This document shows positions 9,391 through 16,843 of a DNA stretch of 36,382 nucleotides, one piece after another. A program made the position numbers and the translations under genes. Source of the stretch: an uncultured Oscillospiraceae bacterium (GTDB lineage: Bacteria > Bacillota > Clostridia > Oscillospirales > Oscillospiraceae); the NCBI GenBank assembly GCA_934593275.1, contig CAKTQE010000017.1:1-36382 (forward strand), in the 5' to 3' direction. Every line of letters starts with the position of its first letter. Positions within the stretch are counted from its first letter, which is position 1. The notes beneath the pieces are model-generated. The model was not told the origin of the DNA. It worked only from the letters and a program-made list of their open reading frames with translations, and did not search any database.

Positions 9391-9399
9391 ATTATACCA
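9391..9399 (-). promoter_or_regulatory. Extended -10 promoter for ECF S-component gene
   Basis: On the minus strand the bases read TGG followed by a perfect TATAAT. The -35 region is weak, as is usual for extended -10 promoters. The predicted RNA start is about 28 bases ahead of the ATG at 9356. Confidence 0.65.
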
Positions 9400-9493
9400 A
9401 CATCTGGCAACAAAAACAGTATCAGAATTCTATTAAAAAATAAGGCCAGATTTGACCGTAGCGAAAATGGTAAATAAAAAGACAAGAACGGGC

Positions 9494-9522
9494 TATACAG
9501 ATTCGGGAATCGGTGTTATAAT
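9494..9522 (+). promoter_or_regulatory. Promoter of nagB
   Basis: A tataca -35 (9494-9499), a 17-base spacer and TATAAT at 9517-9522, preceded by TGT (extended -10), fit a SigA-type promoter. The spacer contains a small inverted repeat, gattc (9500-9504) and gaatc (9507-9511), which could be a repressor half-site pair. It is divergent from the ECF promoter. Confidence 0.65.
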
Positions 9523-9582
9523 CATTCATAGAGTTTTCCCCATTCCATTTTCAAAAATTATAAAAGAAAGGGAATTATTTTT

Positions 9583-10320
9583 ATGAGATTGATTATCGCC
9601 AAGGATTACGCAGATGTCAGCCGCAAGGCCGCCAACATCATCGCCGCCCAGATTTATCTGAAGCCCGACTGTGTTCTGGGCCTGGCCACCGGTTCCAGCC
9701 CTGTGGGTACCTACAAGGAGCTGATCGCCAAGTATGAGTCCGGCGACCTGGATTTCTCCAAGGTTCATACCGTAAACCTGGATGAGTACGTGGGCCTGAC
9801 CAAGGATCACGACCAGAGCTATGCTTACTTTATGCGCACCAACCTCTTTGACCATGTGAACATCGACCAGGCCAACTGCAACATCCCCAACGGCATGAAT
9901 CCCGATGCCGAGGGCGAGTGCGCCCGGTATGATGCCGTTATCGATGCTTTTGGCGGTGCCGACCTGCAGCTGCTGGGCCTGGGACCCAACGGCCACATCG
10001 GCTTCAACGAGCCTTCTGATTCTTTCGTAAAGGGTACCAACAAGGTCAAGCTCACCGACTCCACCATCGACGCCAACCAGCGTTTCTTCGCCAAGCGTGA
10101 AGACGTTCCCACCCACGCCTACACCATGGGCATTGGCTCCATTATGAAAGCCAAGCGGGTACTGCTGGTTGCCAACGGCAAGAACAAGGCCCAGGCTGTG
10201 AAGGACTGCTTCTTTGGCCCCATCAAGCCCCAGGCCCCCGGCTCCATCCTGCAGCTGCACCCCGATTTCACTTTGGTTGCCGACGAGGAAGCCCTGTCCC
10301 TGGTAAAGGATCTGCTGTAA
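9583..10320 (+). CDS. nagB: Glucosamine-6-phosphate deaminase
   Basis: This 245-residue cytoplasmic enzyme converts glucosamine 6-phosphate to fructose 6-phosphate and ammonia, the last step of amino-sugar breakdown. Family motifs are clear: GLATGSSP near residues 33-40 for phosphate binding, NLDEYVGL with the catalytic Asp, and LGLGPNGHIGFNEP with the active-site His. The length matches the short Gram-positive NagB, which lacks the allosteric extension of the E. coli enzyme. A ribosome site (AAAGGGAA) lies a little ahead of the ATG. The gene is transcribed alone: its own promoter is at 9494-9522 and a terminator directly follows. nagA is not adjacent. Confidence 0.96.
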   Translation: MRLIIAKDYADVSRKAANIIAAQIYLKPDCVLGLATGSSPVGTYKELIAKYESGDLDFSKVHTVNLDEYVGLTKDHDQSYAYFMRTNLFDHVNIDQANCNIPNGMNPDAEGECARYDAVIDAFGGADLQLLGLGPNGHIGFNEPSDSFVKGTNKVKLTDSTIDANQRFFAKREDVPTHAYTMGIGSIMKAKRVLLVANGKNKAQAVKDCFFGPIKPQAPGSILQLHPDFTLVADEEALSLVKDLL

Positions 10321-10340
10321 TTTTTCCCATACACGTTTTT

Positions 10341-10373
10341 CACCCCGGAACGAAAGTTCCGGGGTGATTTTTT
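10341..10373 (+). terminator. Intrinsic terminator of nagB
   Basis: An 11-bp perfect stem (caccccggaac / gttccggggtg) is closed by a GAAA tetraloop and followed by ATTTTTTT. On the opposite strand the hairpin is followed by A rather than T, so it serves nagB only and not the convergent glgA. Confidence 0.93.
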
Positions 10374-10402
10374 GCAAAAATGGAATTGGAACGGAAGGCG
10401 TT

Positions 10403-12631
10403 TTAGGTCAGTTCCAGATACAAATTCCGGTACTGCCATGCGGAGTTTTCCCAGGAGACGTTCTTGTCCATGTCCCGCTGGACCATTTCGTCCCAGCAGT
10501 AGCGGTTGGTGAAGTAGAAGGTCTTGGCCCGGTTGATGGCATCCAGCAGCAACCCGGCATCATACCGGTCAAAGGTAAAGCCGTTGCCGTCGTTGGTGAA
10601 CTCGTTCCGGGGCTGCACTGTGTCCTTGAGGCCGCCGGTTTCCCGGACAATGGGGATGGTGCCGTAGTGCATACCAATCAGCTGGGTCAGGCCGCAAGGC
10701 TCGAACTTAGAGGGGACCAGCAGGGCATCACACCCGGCGTAGATCCGGTGGGCCCGGCCCTCGTCATACATGATGTTGGAGCAGAGATTCCCCTTGTAGA
10801 CGTGTTCGTAATACCGGAAAGAATCTTCATACATGGTGTCGCCGGTACCCAGAACCACCACCTGGGTATGCTCGTCCATGATCTGGGGCAGAATGGCGTT
10901 TACCAGATCCAGGCCCTTCTGGTTGGTCAGCCGGGAAATCAGGCCGATGACAAACTTGTGGTCATCCTGCCACAGGCCCAGCTCCTCCTGCAACGCCCGC
11001 TTGTTTTCTTTCTTCCGGGGCAGGACATTGGTAATGTCGTAGTTGGTATGGAGCATGGGGTCGGTCCAGGGATTCCAGATGTCATAGTCAATGCCGTTGA
11101 CAATGCCCCGGAGCTTGCCGGAGTGATAGCGCAAGTGGGCATCCAGCTTTTCGCCGTAGGCCGGGGTCTGGATCTCCTGGGCGTAGGTGTTGCTGACGGT
11201 GGTGATCATGTTGCAGTAGGTCAGGCCGCCTTTCAACATGTTGGCATCCAGCCAGTTCTGGGTCAGGGCATCCTTGTTGAATACATAGTCGGGAAGTCCG
11301 GACCAATAGCGGATGGTGGGAATGTTGTAAATACCCTGGAACCGCAGATTGTGGATGGTGAATACGGTTTTGGCCCGGCTGAGAGGCGTGGTCTGGAACA
11401 GGGTCCGCAGGTAAACCGGCACCAGGGCCGCCTGCCAGTCGTGGCAGTGGATGATGTCGGGGATCCAGTCCATGTAATTGAGGGCCGCCAGGGCTGCCTT
11501 GGAGAAATAGCAGAATTTGGGAATGTCCCCAACAATGCTGGTGTAGGGGCTGCCGCCGCTGAAGAACTCCTGGTTGTCAATAAAGTCGTAAACAACGCCG
11601 TCCCACACGTATTCCATAATGCCCACGTAGAAAGTCCGTCCGTCGGTACACAGGGGCATGTAGAACTCGCCCCGGTAGACCATCTTGCTCTGGTATTCCC
11701 AGGGAATGCAGGCGTAGCGGGGGATAATGACCTTCACGTCACAGTTCATCCGGGAAAGGGCCTTGGGCAGGGCGTACATCACGTCGGCCAGGCCGCCGGT
11801 TTTTACAAAGGGATAACACTCGGAGCCAATAAAGGCAATGCTTCTTCTGGGACCGGGCTGGGGGGTGTAATAGGGTTCTGCCATAGGTTGTGCCTCCTCC
11901 TGAACAGACTGTACTTCTTCTGTTATCACGGGTGCTTCTTCTACGGGTGCGGGCTTCTTCTCCTCAACAGGAGCGGGCTTCTCCTCAACAGGAGCAGGCT
12001 GTTCCTTGGGAGCTTCCGGCTTTTTAGGTGCGGGAGCGGGTTTTTCCTTGGGAGGCTCGGGCTTCTTTTCTACAGAAGCAGGCTCCTCCTTGGGGCCTTC
12101 CGGCTTTTTTTCCACAGGAGCCGCTTTTTCCTTGGGGGCCTTGGGCTTCTTGGGAGCGGCTTTTTTCTCAGGCGTTTCGGGCTTCTTTTCTACAGGAGCG
12201 GGTTTCCCCTCAGGCACTTCCGGCTTTTTTTCCAGGGCAGCAGGTTCCTCCTTGGGAGTTTCCGACTTCTTGGCAGCAGCCTTTTCCTTGGGAGCTTTCG
12301 GGGTGGTCACGGGCTTTTCCTTGGGAGTCTTGGGGGCTTTCGGGGCGGCCACAGACTTCTCTTTGGGTGCCTCAGGAGCCTTTGCCGCAGTCACGGGTTT
12401 CTCTTTGGGTGCCTTGGGAGCCTTCGCCGCAGTCACAGGCTGCTCCTTGGGCATTTCAGGGGCCTTTACCACAGGTGCGGTGGCCTTGGGGGCCTCCTGG
12501 GGGGCTGGGGTGGGTGTGCCGGGGGCTGTGGCAGCTGCGGCAGTGTCCGTATTATGGGTCGTTCTCTTTTTTACGGGCTTCTCCGCAGTGCTTGCCGGGG
12601 CCTGATCGAGGCCCTTTTTCGTTTTCGGCAT
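10403..12631 (-). CDS. glgA: Glycogen synthase (GT5) with long Pro/Lys/Glu/Ala-rich N-terminal extension
   Basis: This 742-residue protein joins a low-complexity tail of about 264 residues to a complete ADP-glucose-type glycogen synthase of about 478 residues, the usual GlgA length. The catalytic part has IAFIGSECYPFVKTGGLADV near residues 265-284 (the KTGGL sugar-nucleotide motif, Lys277), IHCHDWQAAL, TIHNL, and the acceptor-side SKFEPCGLTQL with GTIPIVRETGGLKDTV. It adds glucose to glycogen chains in the cytoplasm. The tail repeats units such as KEKPVTAAKAPKAP and VEKKPETPEKK, is highly charged and proline-rich, and probably unstructured. The start ATG has a strong AGGAGGT site and a promoter at 12727-12755, so the tail is very likely translated. 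No glgC, glgD or branching enzyme gene is adjacent. Confidence 0.94.
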   Translation of the reverse strand: MPKTKKGLDQAPASTAEKPVKKRTTHNTDTAAAATAPGTPTPAPQEAPKATAPVVKAPEMPKEQPVTAAKAPKAPKEKPVTAAKAPEAPKEKSVAAPKAPKTPKEKPVTTPKAPKEKAAAKKSETPKEEPAALEKKPEVPEGKPAPVEKKPETPEKKAAPKKPKAPKEKAAPVEKKPEGPKEEPASVEKKPEPPKEKPAPAPKKPEAPKEQPAPVEEKPAPVEEKKPAPVEEAPVITEEVQSVQEEAQPMAEPYYTPQPGPRRSIAFIGSECYPFVKTGGLADVMYALPKALSRMNCDVKVIIPRYACIPWEYQSKMVYRGEFYMPLCTDGRTFYVGIMEYVWDGVVYDFIDNQEFFSGGSPYTSIVGDIPKFCYFSKAALAALNYMDWIPDIIHCHDWQAALVPVYLRTLFQTTPLSRAKTVFTIHNLRFQGIYNIPTIRYWSGLPDYVFNKDALTQNWLDANMLKGGLTYCNMITTVSNTYAQEIQTPAYGEKLDAHLRYHSGKLRGIVNGIDYDIWNPWTDPMLHTNYDITNVLPRKKENKRALQEELGLWQDDHKFVIGLISRLTNQKGLDLVNAILPQIMDEHTQVVVLGTGDTMYEDSFRYYEHVYKGNLCSNIMYDEGRAHRIYAGCDALLVPSKFEPCGLTQLIGMHYGTIPIVRETGGLKDTVQPRNEFTNDGNGFTFDRYDAGLLLDAINRAKTFYFTNRYCWDEMVQRDMDKNVSWENSAWQYRNLYLELT
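11890..12500 (-). repeat. Low-complexity repeat tract coding the GlgA N-terminal tail
   Basis: Imperfect, tandem 39-45-base motifs encode PKEKPVT(A)AKAP- and PVEKKPExP-like peptides. The periodicity leaves long open frames on the opposite strand (about 10364-12733 and 12006-12605), which are artefacts of the repeat. Copy number may vary between strains. Confidence 0.65.
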
Positions 12632-12726
12632 GGGATCTTACCTCCTAAAAGAAAATATAACGAATTCAACAAAGTAGTACCGGTCGAAACCGGGGAGAAA
12701 TGGGATTATCCACAAACTCTACCACC

Positions 12727-12755
12727 AGTATAATACATTTGTCCCGGAAATGCAA
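12727..12755 (-). promoter_or_regulatory. Promoter of glgA
   Basis: On the minus strand TTGCAT (12750-12755), a 17-base spacer and TATACT (12727-12732) form a good SigA-type promoter about 95 bases ahead of the GlgA start codon. Confidence 0.6.
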
Positions 12756-12789
12756 TCGGAATAATTTCATAAGTTTTTGACGCTATGTA

Positions 12790-12819
12790 TTTACAGAAGG
12801 TGGTAGAGTGTGGTATGAT
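12790..12819 (+). promoter_or_regulatory. Promoter of the DEDDh exonuclease gene
   Basis: TTTACA (12790-12795), an 18-base spacer and TATGAT (12814-12819) preceded by TGG (extended -10). The predicted RNA start near 12826 lies after the in-frame ATG codons at 12785 and 12815, which supports the start at 12854. Confidence 0.65.
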
Positions 12820-12853
12820 AGCAAAAAAGATGGAACATGGAGAGGTTTTTCCG

Positions 12854-13840
12854 ATGGATTATATCGTTTTAGACATGGAATGGAATCAGCCCTGGCCCGG
12901 TTCCCCATCCTCAAAAAAGACATTGCCGGTGCCTATTCGGGGAGAAATCATCCAAATCGGTGCCGTGCGGGTCACCCAGGAGGGCCAGGTGGCGGATGAA
13001 TTTCAAATCATGGTGCGCCCCAGGGTCTACCGCCACTTAAACCGCCGGGTCAGCAAGCTGACGGGCATTAAGGAAGCCCGGCTGCGGGAGGAGGGGGTCC
13101 CGTTCCCGGAGGCCATGGACCGGTTCAGAGCCTGGTGCGGGGAGGACATTGTATTTCTGACCTGGGGTTTTGATGACATCGGTATTTTGCAGGAGAATCT
13201 GCGGCTGTACGGCCTGGAAGAACGCTGGACCAACCGGTGGTACAACGCCCAGATGATTTTTAATGCCCAGACTGACGGCTCCACTGCCCAGAAAGCCCTG
13301 AAAACCGCCATGGAGATGTTTGAGATCCCCGCCAGCCGTCCCGCCCACGATGCACTGGGGGATGCCTACCATACGGCCCTCATCTGCGCCCGACTGGACC
13401 TTACCCGGGGGGCGGAAGAATATGACGCGGCCCTGCGCAGTCACGAAAACGGTTTCCACGGTGCGGAGCTGCCGGGCTGCATCCAGCGGGAGGTATTCAG
13501 GGACCTGCCGGACAAAACTGCCGCCCTGGCCGCCATGTCCGGAAAAGAAAACCGCTGCCCCATCTGTGACCGGCAGATGCTGGGTTCCCGGTGGTTTGCC
13601 CAGCCCGGTCACCGGTATATGGATTTGGCCACCTGTCCGGAGCATGGAAAGTTTCTCATCCGCATCCGCCTCAGCGACCAGCCCGACGGACTCATCCGGG
13701 TCAGCCGCCTGACCTATGAAGCCACCTCCGAGGCAGCGGAAGCCTACGCCAGAAGAGCCGAAAAGGCCGAACCGGAGGATCGCCCCCGCCGCCGGAGAAG
13801 AAGACGCCCCCGGAATGCCGGAGCCAAGAAAACGGAATAA
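12854..13840 (+). CDS. DEDDh 3'-5' exonuclease with C-terminal Cys/His cluster and Arg-rich tail
   Basis: Starting at 12854 gives 328 residues. The choice rests on GGAGAGG 8 bases ahead and on the promoter at 12790-12819. Residues 1-190 are an exonuclease fold of the RNase T/DnaQ/KapD type: VLDMEWNQ supplies the first Asp and Glu (residues 7 and 9), WGFDD the next Asp, and HDALGDAYH the His and last Asp of the DEDDh set. The family trims RNA or DNA from the 3' end. After residue 230 comes CPICDRQMLG, then a further CPEHGKF, which could bind a metal. A run of arginines (RPRRRRRRRP) near the end would favour nucleic-acid binding. The substrate is unknown. The gene is monocistronic and ends at a terminator shared with spmB. 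Confidence 0.82.
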   Translation: MDYIVLDMEWNQPWPGSPSSKKTLPVPIRGEIIQIGAVRVTQEGQVADEFQIMVRPRVYRHLNRRVSKLTGIKEARLREEGVPFPEAMDRFRAWCGEDIVFLTWGFDDIGILQENLRLYGLEERWTNRWYNAQMIFNAQTDGSTAQKALKTAMEMFEIPASRPAHDALGDAYHTALICARLDLTRGAEEYDAALRSHENGFHGAELPGCIQREVFRDLPDKTAALAAMSGKENRCPICDRQMLGSRWFAQPGHRYMDLATCPEHGKFLIRIRLSDQPDGLIRVSRLTYEATSEAAEAYARRAEKAEPEDRPRRRRRRRPRNAGAKKTE

Positions 13841-13856
13841 GCAAAACGGAATAAGC

Positions 13857-13897
13857 AAAACGGCATACGCCCCTGGCAGGGAGGCGTATGCCGTTTT
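13857..13897. terminator. Bidirectional terminator between exonuclease and spmB
   Basis: A 15-bp perfect stem (aaaacggcatacgcc / ggcgtatgccgtttt) with an 11-base loop has T-runs on both strands, although short on the plus strand. Its right arm overlaps the spmB stop codon by two bases. Confidence 0.8.
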
Positions 13898-14414
13898 AGT
13901 TCATGAATCTGGCGGTCCAGGCGGCGGCGGTAAACCCTACCAGGTCCGCAAACAGGGCGGCGGGGAGGGTATAGCGGCTGCGGTGGATTCCTGCGGCTCC
14001 AAAATAGACGCTGATGGTATAAAAAGTGGTCTCCGTGGAGCCGAGCATGATTGCCGCCGTCCGGCCAATTTGGGAATCCACGCCGTAAACGCCCATCAGG
14101 TCTGTGGCCACAGCCAGGGCGGCACTGCCGCTGATGGGCCGCACCAGCACCAGCAGAGCGCATTCTACAGGAATGCCCAGGAACGAAAAGACCGGTGATA
14201 AGAACCGCTGCAAAAGTTCCGCCGCCCCGGAGGAGCGGAACAGCTCTACGGCGGTGAGCAGCATAATGAGGGTGGGGAGAATATCTTTGAGAAGCCGCAG
14301 CCCCTCCGCACCACCCTCCAATAGCAAGGCATAGCTGTTTTCCTTTTTCCTCAGGGCAAGGCCCGATGCCAGCAGCAAAATCACGGGGACCAGATAGTCC
14401 GTTAAGACTTCCAT
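13896..14414 (-). CDS. spmB: Spore maturation protein B
   Basis: The 172-residue membrane protein starts at MEVLTDYLVPVILL. It contains the nucleoside-gate fold signature LVRPISGSAALAV and GSTETTFYTISVYFGAAGI typical of SpmB. With SpmA it is needed for dehydration of the spore core in Bacillus. The SpmA stop lies inside the start of this gene (13-base overlap), so the two are translationally coupled. A longer reading to 14477 would run further into spmA and lacks a ribosome site. Presence of the pair argues that the organism forms endospores. Confidence 0.93.
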   Translation of the reverse strand: MEVLTDYLVPVILLLASGLALRKKENSYALLLEGGAEGLRLLKDILPTLIMLLTAVELFRSSGAAELLQRFLSPVFSFLGIPVECALLVLVRPISGSAALAVATDLMGVYGVDSQIGRTAAIMLGSTETTFYTISVYFGAAGIHRSRYTLPAALFADLVGFTAAAWTARFMN

Positions 14415-14980
14415 AGCTTTCCCAGAACCGTGGCGGCGGCTACCCCCAGTCCGGCGGAGAGGAGACTGGTCAGCCATACCGCCGGGAGAATATCAAAGGG
14501 CCGGGGACAGCCCAGGGCGGCCCGGAGAGCGGCCACATTGGTGGGCAGCAGCTGAATGGAGGCGGTGTTCAAAACCACCAGTCGGCACAGCTGGTCCCCG
14601 GCGGTTTGAGAACCCGGGGCCTTTAAGGCCTTGGCTGCCCGGATGCCCATGGGGGTGGCGGCGTTGCCCAGCCCCAGGAGATTGGCGCAGACGTTGCCGC
14701 AGAGAGACCGGCGCAGCCCGGGATTCTTGCGGCTGTCCGGAAAGACCCGCCCCAAAACAGGGGCCAGAAGCCGGGACAACGCCTCCATGACCCCGTTTAC
14801 CTCCAGCAGCCGCCCCACCCCGGACCACAGACACAGCCCCCCGGCCATGGAAAGGGCCACCGTCACCCCCGACTGGGCCCCTCTCATGGCCGCCGCTGCC
14901 AAACCTGCGCCTCTGCCGGTGATTGCCGCCGAAAAAATACTGATGGCAATAAGACCTGTCCAAATCCACCCCAAAACCAT
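14402..14980 (-). CDS. spmA: Spore maturation protein A
   Basis: This 192-residue integral membrane protein begins MVLGWIWTGLIAISIF and carries the SpmA hallmarks GLGNAATPMGIRAAKAL and LVVLNTASIQLLPTNVAALR. It acts with SpmB in spore core maturation, in the forespore membranes by analogy with Bacillus. An AAAGGGGGCGGG ribosome site precedes the ATG. It is the first gene of a two-gene operon. I could not find a convincing sporulation-sigma promoter in the bases upstream, so regulation is not shown by the sequence. Confidence 0.93.
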   Translation of the reverse strand: MVLGWIWTGLIAISIFSAAITGRGAGLAAAAMRGAQSGVTVALSMAGGLCLWSGVGRLLEVNGVMEALSRLLAPVLGRVFPDSRKNPGLRRSLCGNVCANLLGLGNAATPMGIRAAKALKAPGSQTAGDQLCRLVVLNTASIQLLPTNVAALRAALGCPRPFDILPAVWLTSLLSAGLGVAAATVLGKLWKS

Positions 14981-15034
14981 GTTCCCGCCCCCTTTGAAAC
15001 AAGCCTATGCCGGAGCCGGGGAAAAAGAACGGCA

Positions 15035-15063
15035 TTGATTATGGGGGCGTCTTGGGGTATAAT
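15035..15063 (+). promoter_or_regulatory. Promoter of the two-component system
   Basis: TTGATT (15035-15040), a 17-base spacer and a perfect TATAAT (15058-15063) form a strong SigA-type promoter about 75 bases before the response regulator start. Upstream, ggggaaaaagaac at 15018-15030 loosely resembles the GGAAAGAAT repeats ahead of the ABC ATPase gene. Confidence 0.75.
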
Positions 15064-15137
15064 CGTCAGAAAATACAGCATCTTTAAGAGTTGTGACAAA
15101 AACCCGGGAAGCTCTGAGAAATGAGGGCGTGAGACAG

Positions 15138-15815
15138 ATGGAGCAATTATTGATTATTGAAGATGATATTGGTTTGAATCAGGGCTTATGCAAAGCACTG
15201 AAAGCAGAGGATCGGCAGATCATTTCCTGCCAGGACCTGAAAACGGCGAAAGAGCAGCTGCTTATCGGCGGAGTATCCTTGATTTTGTTGGATATCAATT
15301 TGCCGGATGGCAGTGGGCTTGAACTGCTCCGGGAGGTCAAGGAAAACACACCTGGTATTCCTGTTATTCTGCTGACTGCCAATGACACCGATCTGGACAT
15401 TGTAGATGGATTGGAACGAGGTGCTGACGACTATATTACCAAGCCCTTTTCTCTTTCGGTTTTGCGGGCAAGGGTCCATACCCAACTGCGAAAGAAAATG
15501 ACCATCCATCAAAACACACCGATTCAGATTGACCATTTTTCTTTTGACTTTGGAACCATGACCTTTTATGTAGGGGCAGCCAAGGTGGAACTGAGCAAAA
15601 CAGAGCAAAAATTACTGCGCTTGCTTGTGGAAAACCGAGGCCGGACCATGACCCGTGGAGACCTTGTAGACCGGATTTGGACAGACGGCGCGGAATATGT
15701 GGATGAAAACGCTTTGTCAGTTACGATCAAGCGTTTGAGAGATAAACTTGGCGCACAGGAATACATCAAGACTGTTTATGGAATCGGGTATAGCTGGGTA
15801 AAGAAAGAGGAATGA
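15138..15815 (+). CDS. OmpR-family response regulator
   Basis: From the ATG at 15138 the protein has 225 residues. The receiver domain (MEQLLIIEDD with acidic pocket, phospho-acceptor Asp52 in LLDINLPDG, conserved Lys in ITKPF) is followed by a winged-helix DNA-binding domain (LSKTEQKLLRLLVENRGRTMTR, ending TVYGIGYSW). It is phosphorylated by the kinase encoded one base further on and should act on DNA as a dimer on direct repeats. Starts further upstream lack a ribosome site; GAGGG at 15123-15127 is a modest one. Codon third positions are less GC-biased than in flanking genes. The likely target is the ABC ATPase-permease pair downstream. Confidence 0.93.
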   Translation: MEQLLIIEDDIGLNQGLCKALKAEDRQIISCQDLKTAKEQLLIGGVSLILLDINLPDGSGLELLREVKENTPGIPVILLTANDTDLDIVDGLERGADDYITKPFSLSVLRARVHTQLRKKMTIHQNTPIQIDHFSFDFGTMTFYVGAAKVELSKTEQKLLRLLVENRGRTMTRGDLVDRIWTDGAEYVDENALSVTIKRLRDKLGAQEYIKTVYGIGYSWVKKEE

Positions 15816-15816
15816 G

Positions 15817-16707
15817 ATGGGAATTGCTGTTATCCTGCTGTGTTTTCTGACGGCGGCAGTTATTGTGATTTGGAATCGCGGAAAAGCCCAAAAAACCATG
15901 GAGACAATCGAGAACATGTTGGATGCCGCCATGGCTGGCTCCTTTTCTGAAAGCGGTTTTGATGAAAGCAAGCTGTCTGCATTGGAAACGAAGTTTGCGC
16001 ATTACCTTTCAGCGGCAGAAACTTCTTCACGGAATGTGGCGCAGGAAAAGGACAGAATCAAATCCCTGATTGCGGATATTTCGCATCAGACAAAAACGCC
16101 GATTGCGAACCTACTGTTATACAGCGAACTGCTGATGGAAGAAGATATTCCCCCATCAGCAAAAGCAAATGTGGATGCACTGTACAATCAGGCGGAAAAA
16201 TTGCGATTTTTGATTGATTCGCTTGTAAAGCTGTCCCGGTTGGAGAATGGGATTCTTTCTCTGTCACCGCAGCCCACGGCATTACAGCCACTACTTGGGG
16301 GGATTGTGGAACAATATGCTGCCAAAGCTGCCAGAAAAGGATTGTCTTTGCAACTGCATGATACAGATACTTCTGCAATATTTGATATGAAATGGACAGC
16401 AGAAGCACTGGCGAATGTGGTAGACAATGCCATCAAGTATACAGAGCATGGCGTGATCACGATTTCTGCTGTAAGCTATGAAATGTTTGCGAGAATCGAT
16501 ATATCGGATACCGGCCCTGGTATCCCGGAAAGTGAACGAGCCAAAATCTTTACCCGGTTTTACCGTTCCAAGAATGCGGGGGAACAGGAGGGCGTTGGAA
16601 TCGGTTTGTATTTAGCACGGCAAATCATTTCCTGCGAGGGCGGCTATATCAAGGTTTCTTCCATTCCCGGAAAAGGAAGCACTTTTTCCGTGTTTCTGCA
16701 GAAATAG
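15817..16707 (+). CDS. Sensor-less histidine kinase with a single N-terminal membrane helix
   Basis: This 296-residue kinase has one hydrophobic helix (about residues 3-20) and almost no extracellular part. A dimerisation/phospho-acceptor helix carries His90 in DISHQTKTP. The ATPase domain follows with NVVDNAIKYT (N box), DTGPGIPE (G1) and GVGIGLYLARQI (G2). It phosphorylates the neighbouring response regulator. With no sensor domain of its own it most likely reads a signal from within the membrane or from the linked ABC transporter, as in Bce-type systems. Those kinases normally have two membrane helices, so this one is not a standard BceS. Its ATG lies one base after the regulator stop, implying coupled translation. 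Confidence 0.92.
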   Translation: MGIAVILLCFLTAAVIVIWNRGKAQKTMETIENMLDAAMAGSFSESGFDESKLSALETKFAHYLSAAETSSRNVAQEKDRIKSLIADISHQTKTPIANLLLYSELLMEEDIPPSAKANVDALYNQAEKLRFLIDSLVKLSRLENGILSLSPQPTALQPLLGGIVEQYAAKAARKGLSLQLHDTDTSAIFDMKWTAEALANVVDNAIKYTEHGVITISAVSYEMFARIDISDTGPGIPESERAKIFTRFYRSKNAGEQEGVGIGLYLARQIISCEGGYIKVSSIPGKGSTFSVFLQK

Positions 16708-16711
16708 CATC

Positions 16712-16766
16712 CATTCTTTCAAAACTGTTAGAATTCATTTCCCGCCGGAAAGAATGTGGAAAGAAT
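16712..16766 (+). promoter_or_regulatory. Candidate response-regulator operator: GGAAAGAAT repeats
   Basis: GGAAAGAAT occurs at 16747-16755 and 16758-16766, with starts 11 bases apart (one helical turn), the usual layout of OmpR-type half-sites. An inverted copy, cattctttc, lies at 16712-16720 and pairs exactly with gaaagaatg at 16748-16756. The direct repeats overlap the expected -35 position of the weak promoter with -10 CATAAT at 16774-16779, which fits an activator-dependent promoter. Confidence 0.5.
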
Positions 16767-16773
16767 CCTATGC

Positions 16774-16779
16774 CATAAT
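16774..16779 (+). promoter_or_regulatory. Possible -10 element of the ABC ATPase promoter
   Basis: CATAAT matches the -10 consensus at five of six bases. The matching -35 (16751-16756) is poor and falls inside the GGAAAGAAT repeats. RNA would start near 16786, right at the end of the left arm of the following hairpin. Confidence 0.4.
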
Positions 16780-16826
16780 CTGTATGTATCAAAGGAGGAT
16801 TTCTTTGTATCCATACAGATTTTTTT
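16778..16826 (+). terminator. Terminator/attenuator hairpin between kinase and ABC ATPase
   Basis: The arms atctgtatg (16778-16786) and catacagat (16812-16820) pair perfectly. An inner stem (caaag with ctttg) extends the hairpin, and seven T follow (16820-16826). The loop region contains a perfect AAAGGAGG at 16791-16798. Read-through from the kinase should end here, while RNA started from CATAAT would lack the left arm and escape. Confidence 0.65.
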
Positions 16827-16843
16827 CATGGAGGTACCCGTTT

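Noticed and set aside
9357..9480. Riboswitch ahead of the ECF S-component gene
   Set aside because: The predicted promoter at 9391-9399 leaves a leader of only about 28 bases, too short for a known vitamin riboswitch.
10364..12733. Long plus-strand open frame opposite glgA
   Set aside because: It is the antisense of GlgA and its repeat tail; the product is a low-complexity Gly/Leu/Phe/Arg string. GlgA motifs on the minus strand are unambiguous.
14981..15034. SigG/SigE-type promoter ahead of spmA
   Set aside because: I compared the minus strand with the expected -35/-10 patterns and found no match good enough.
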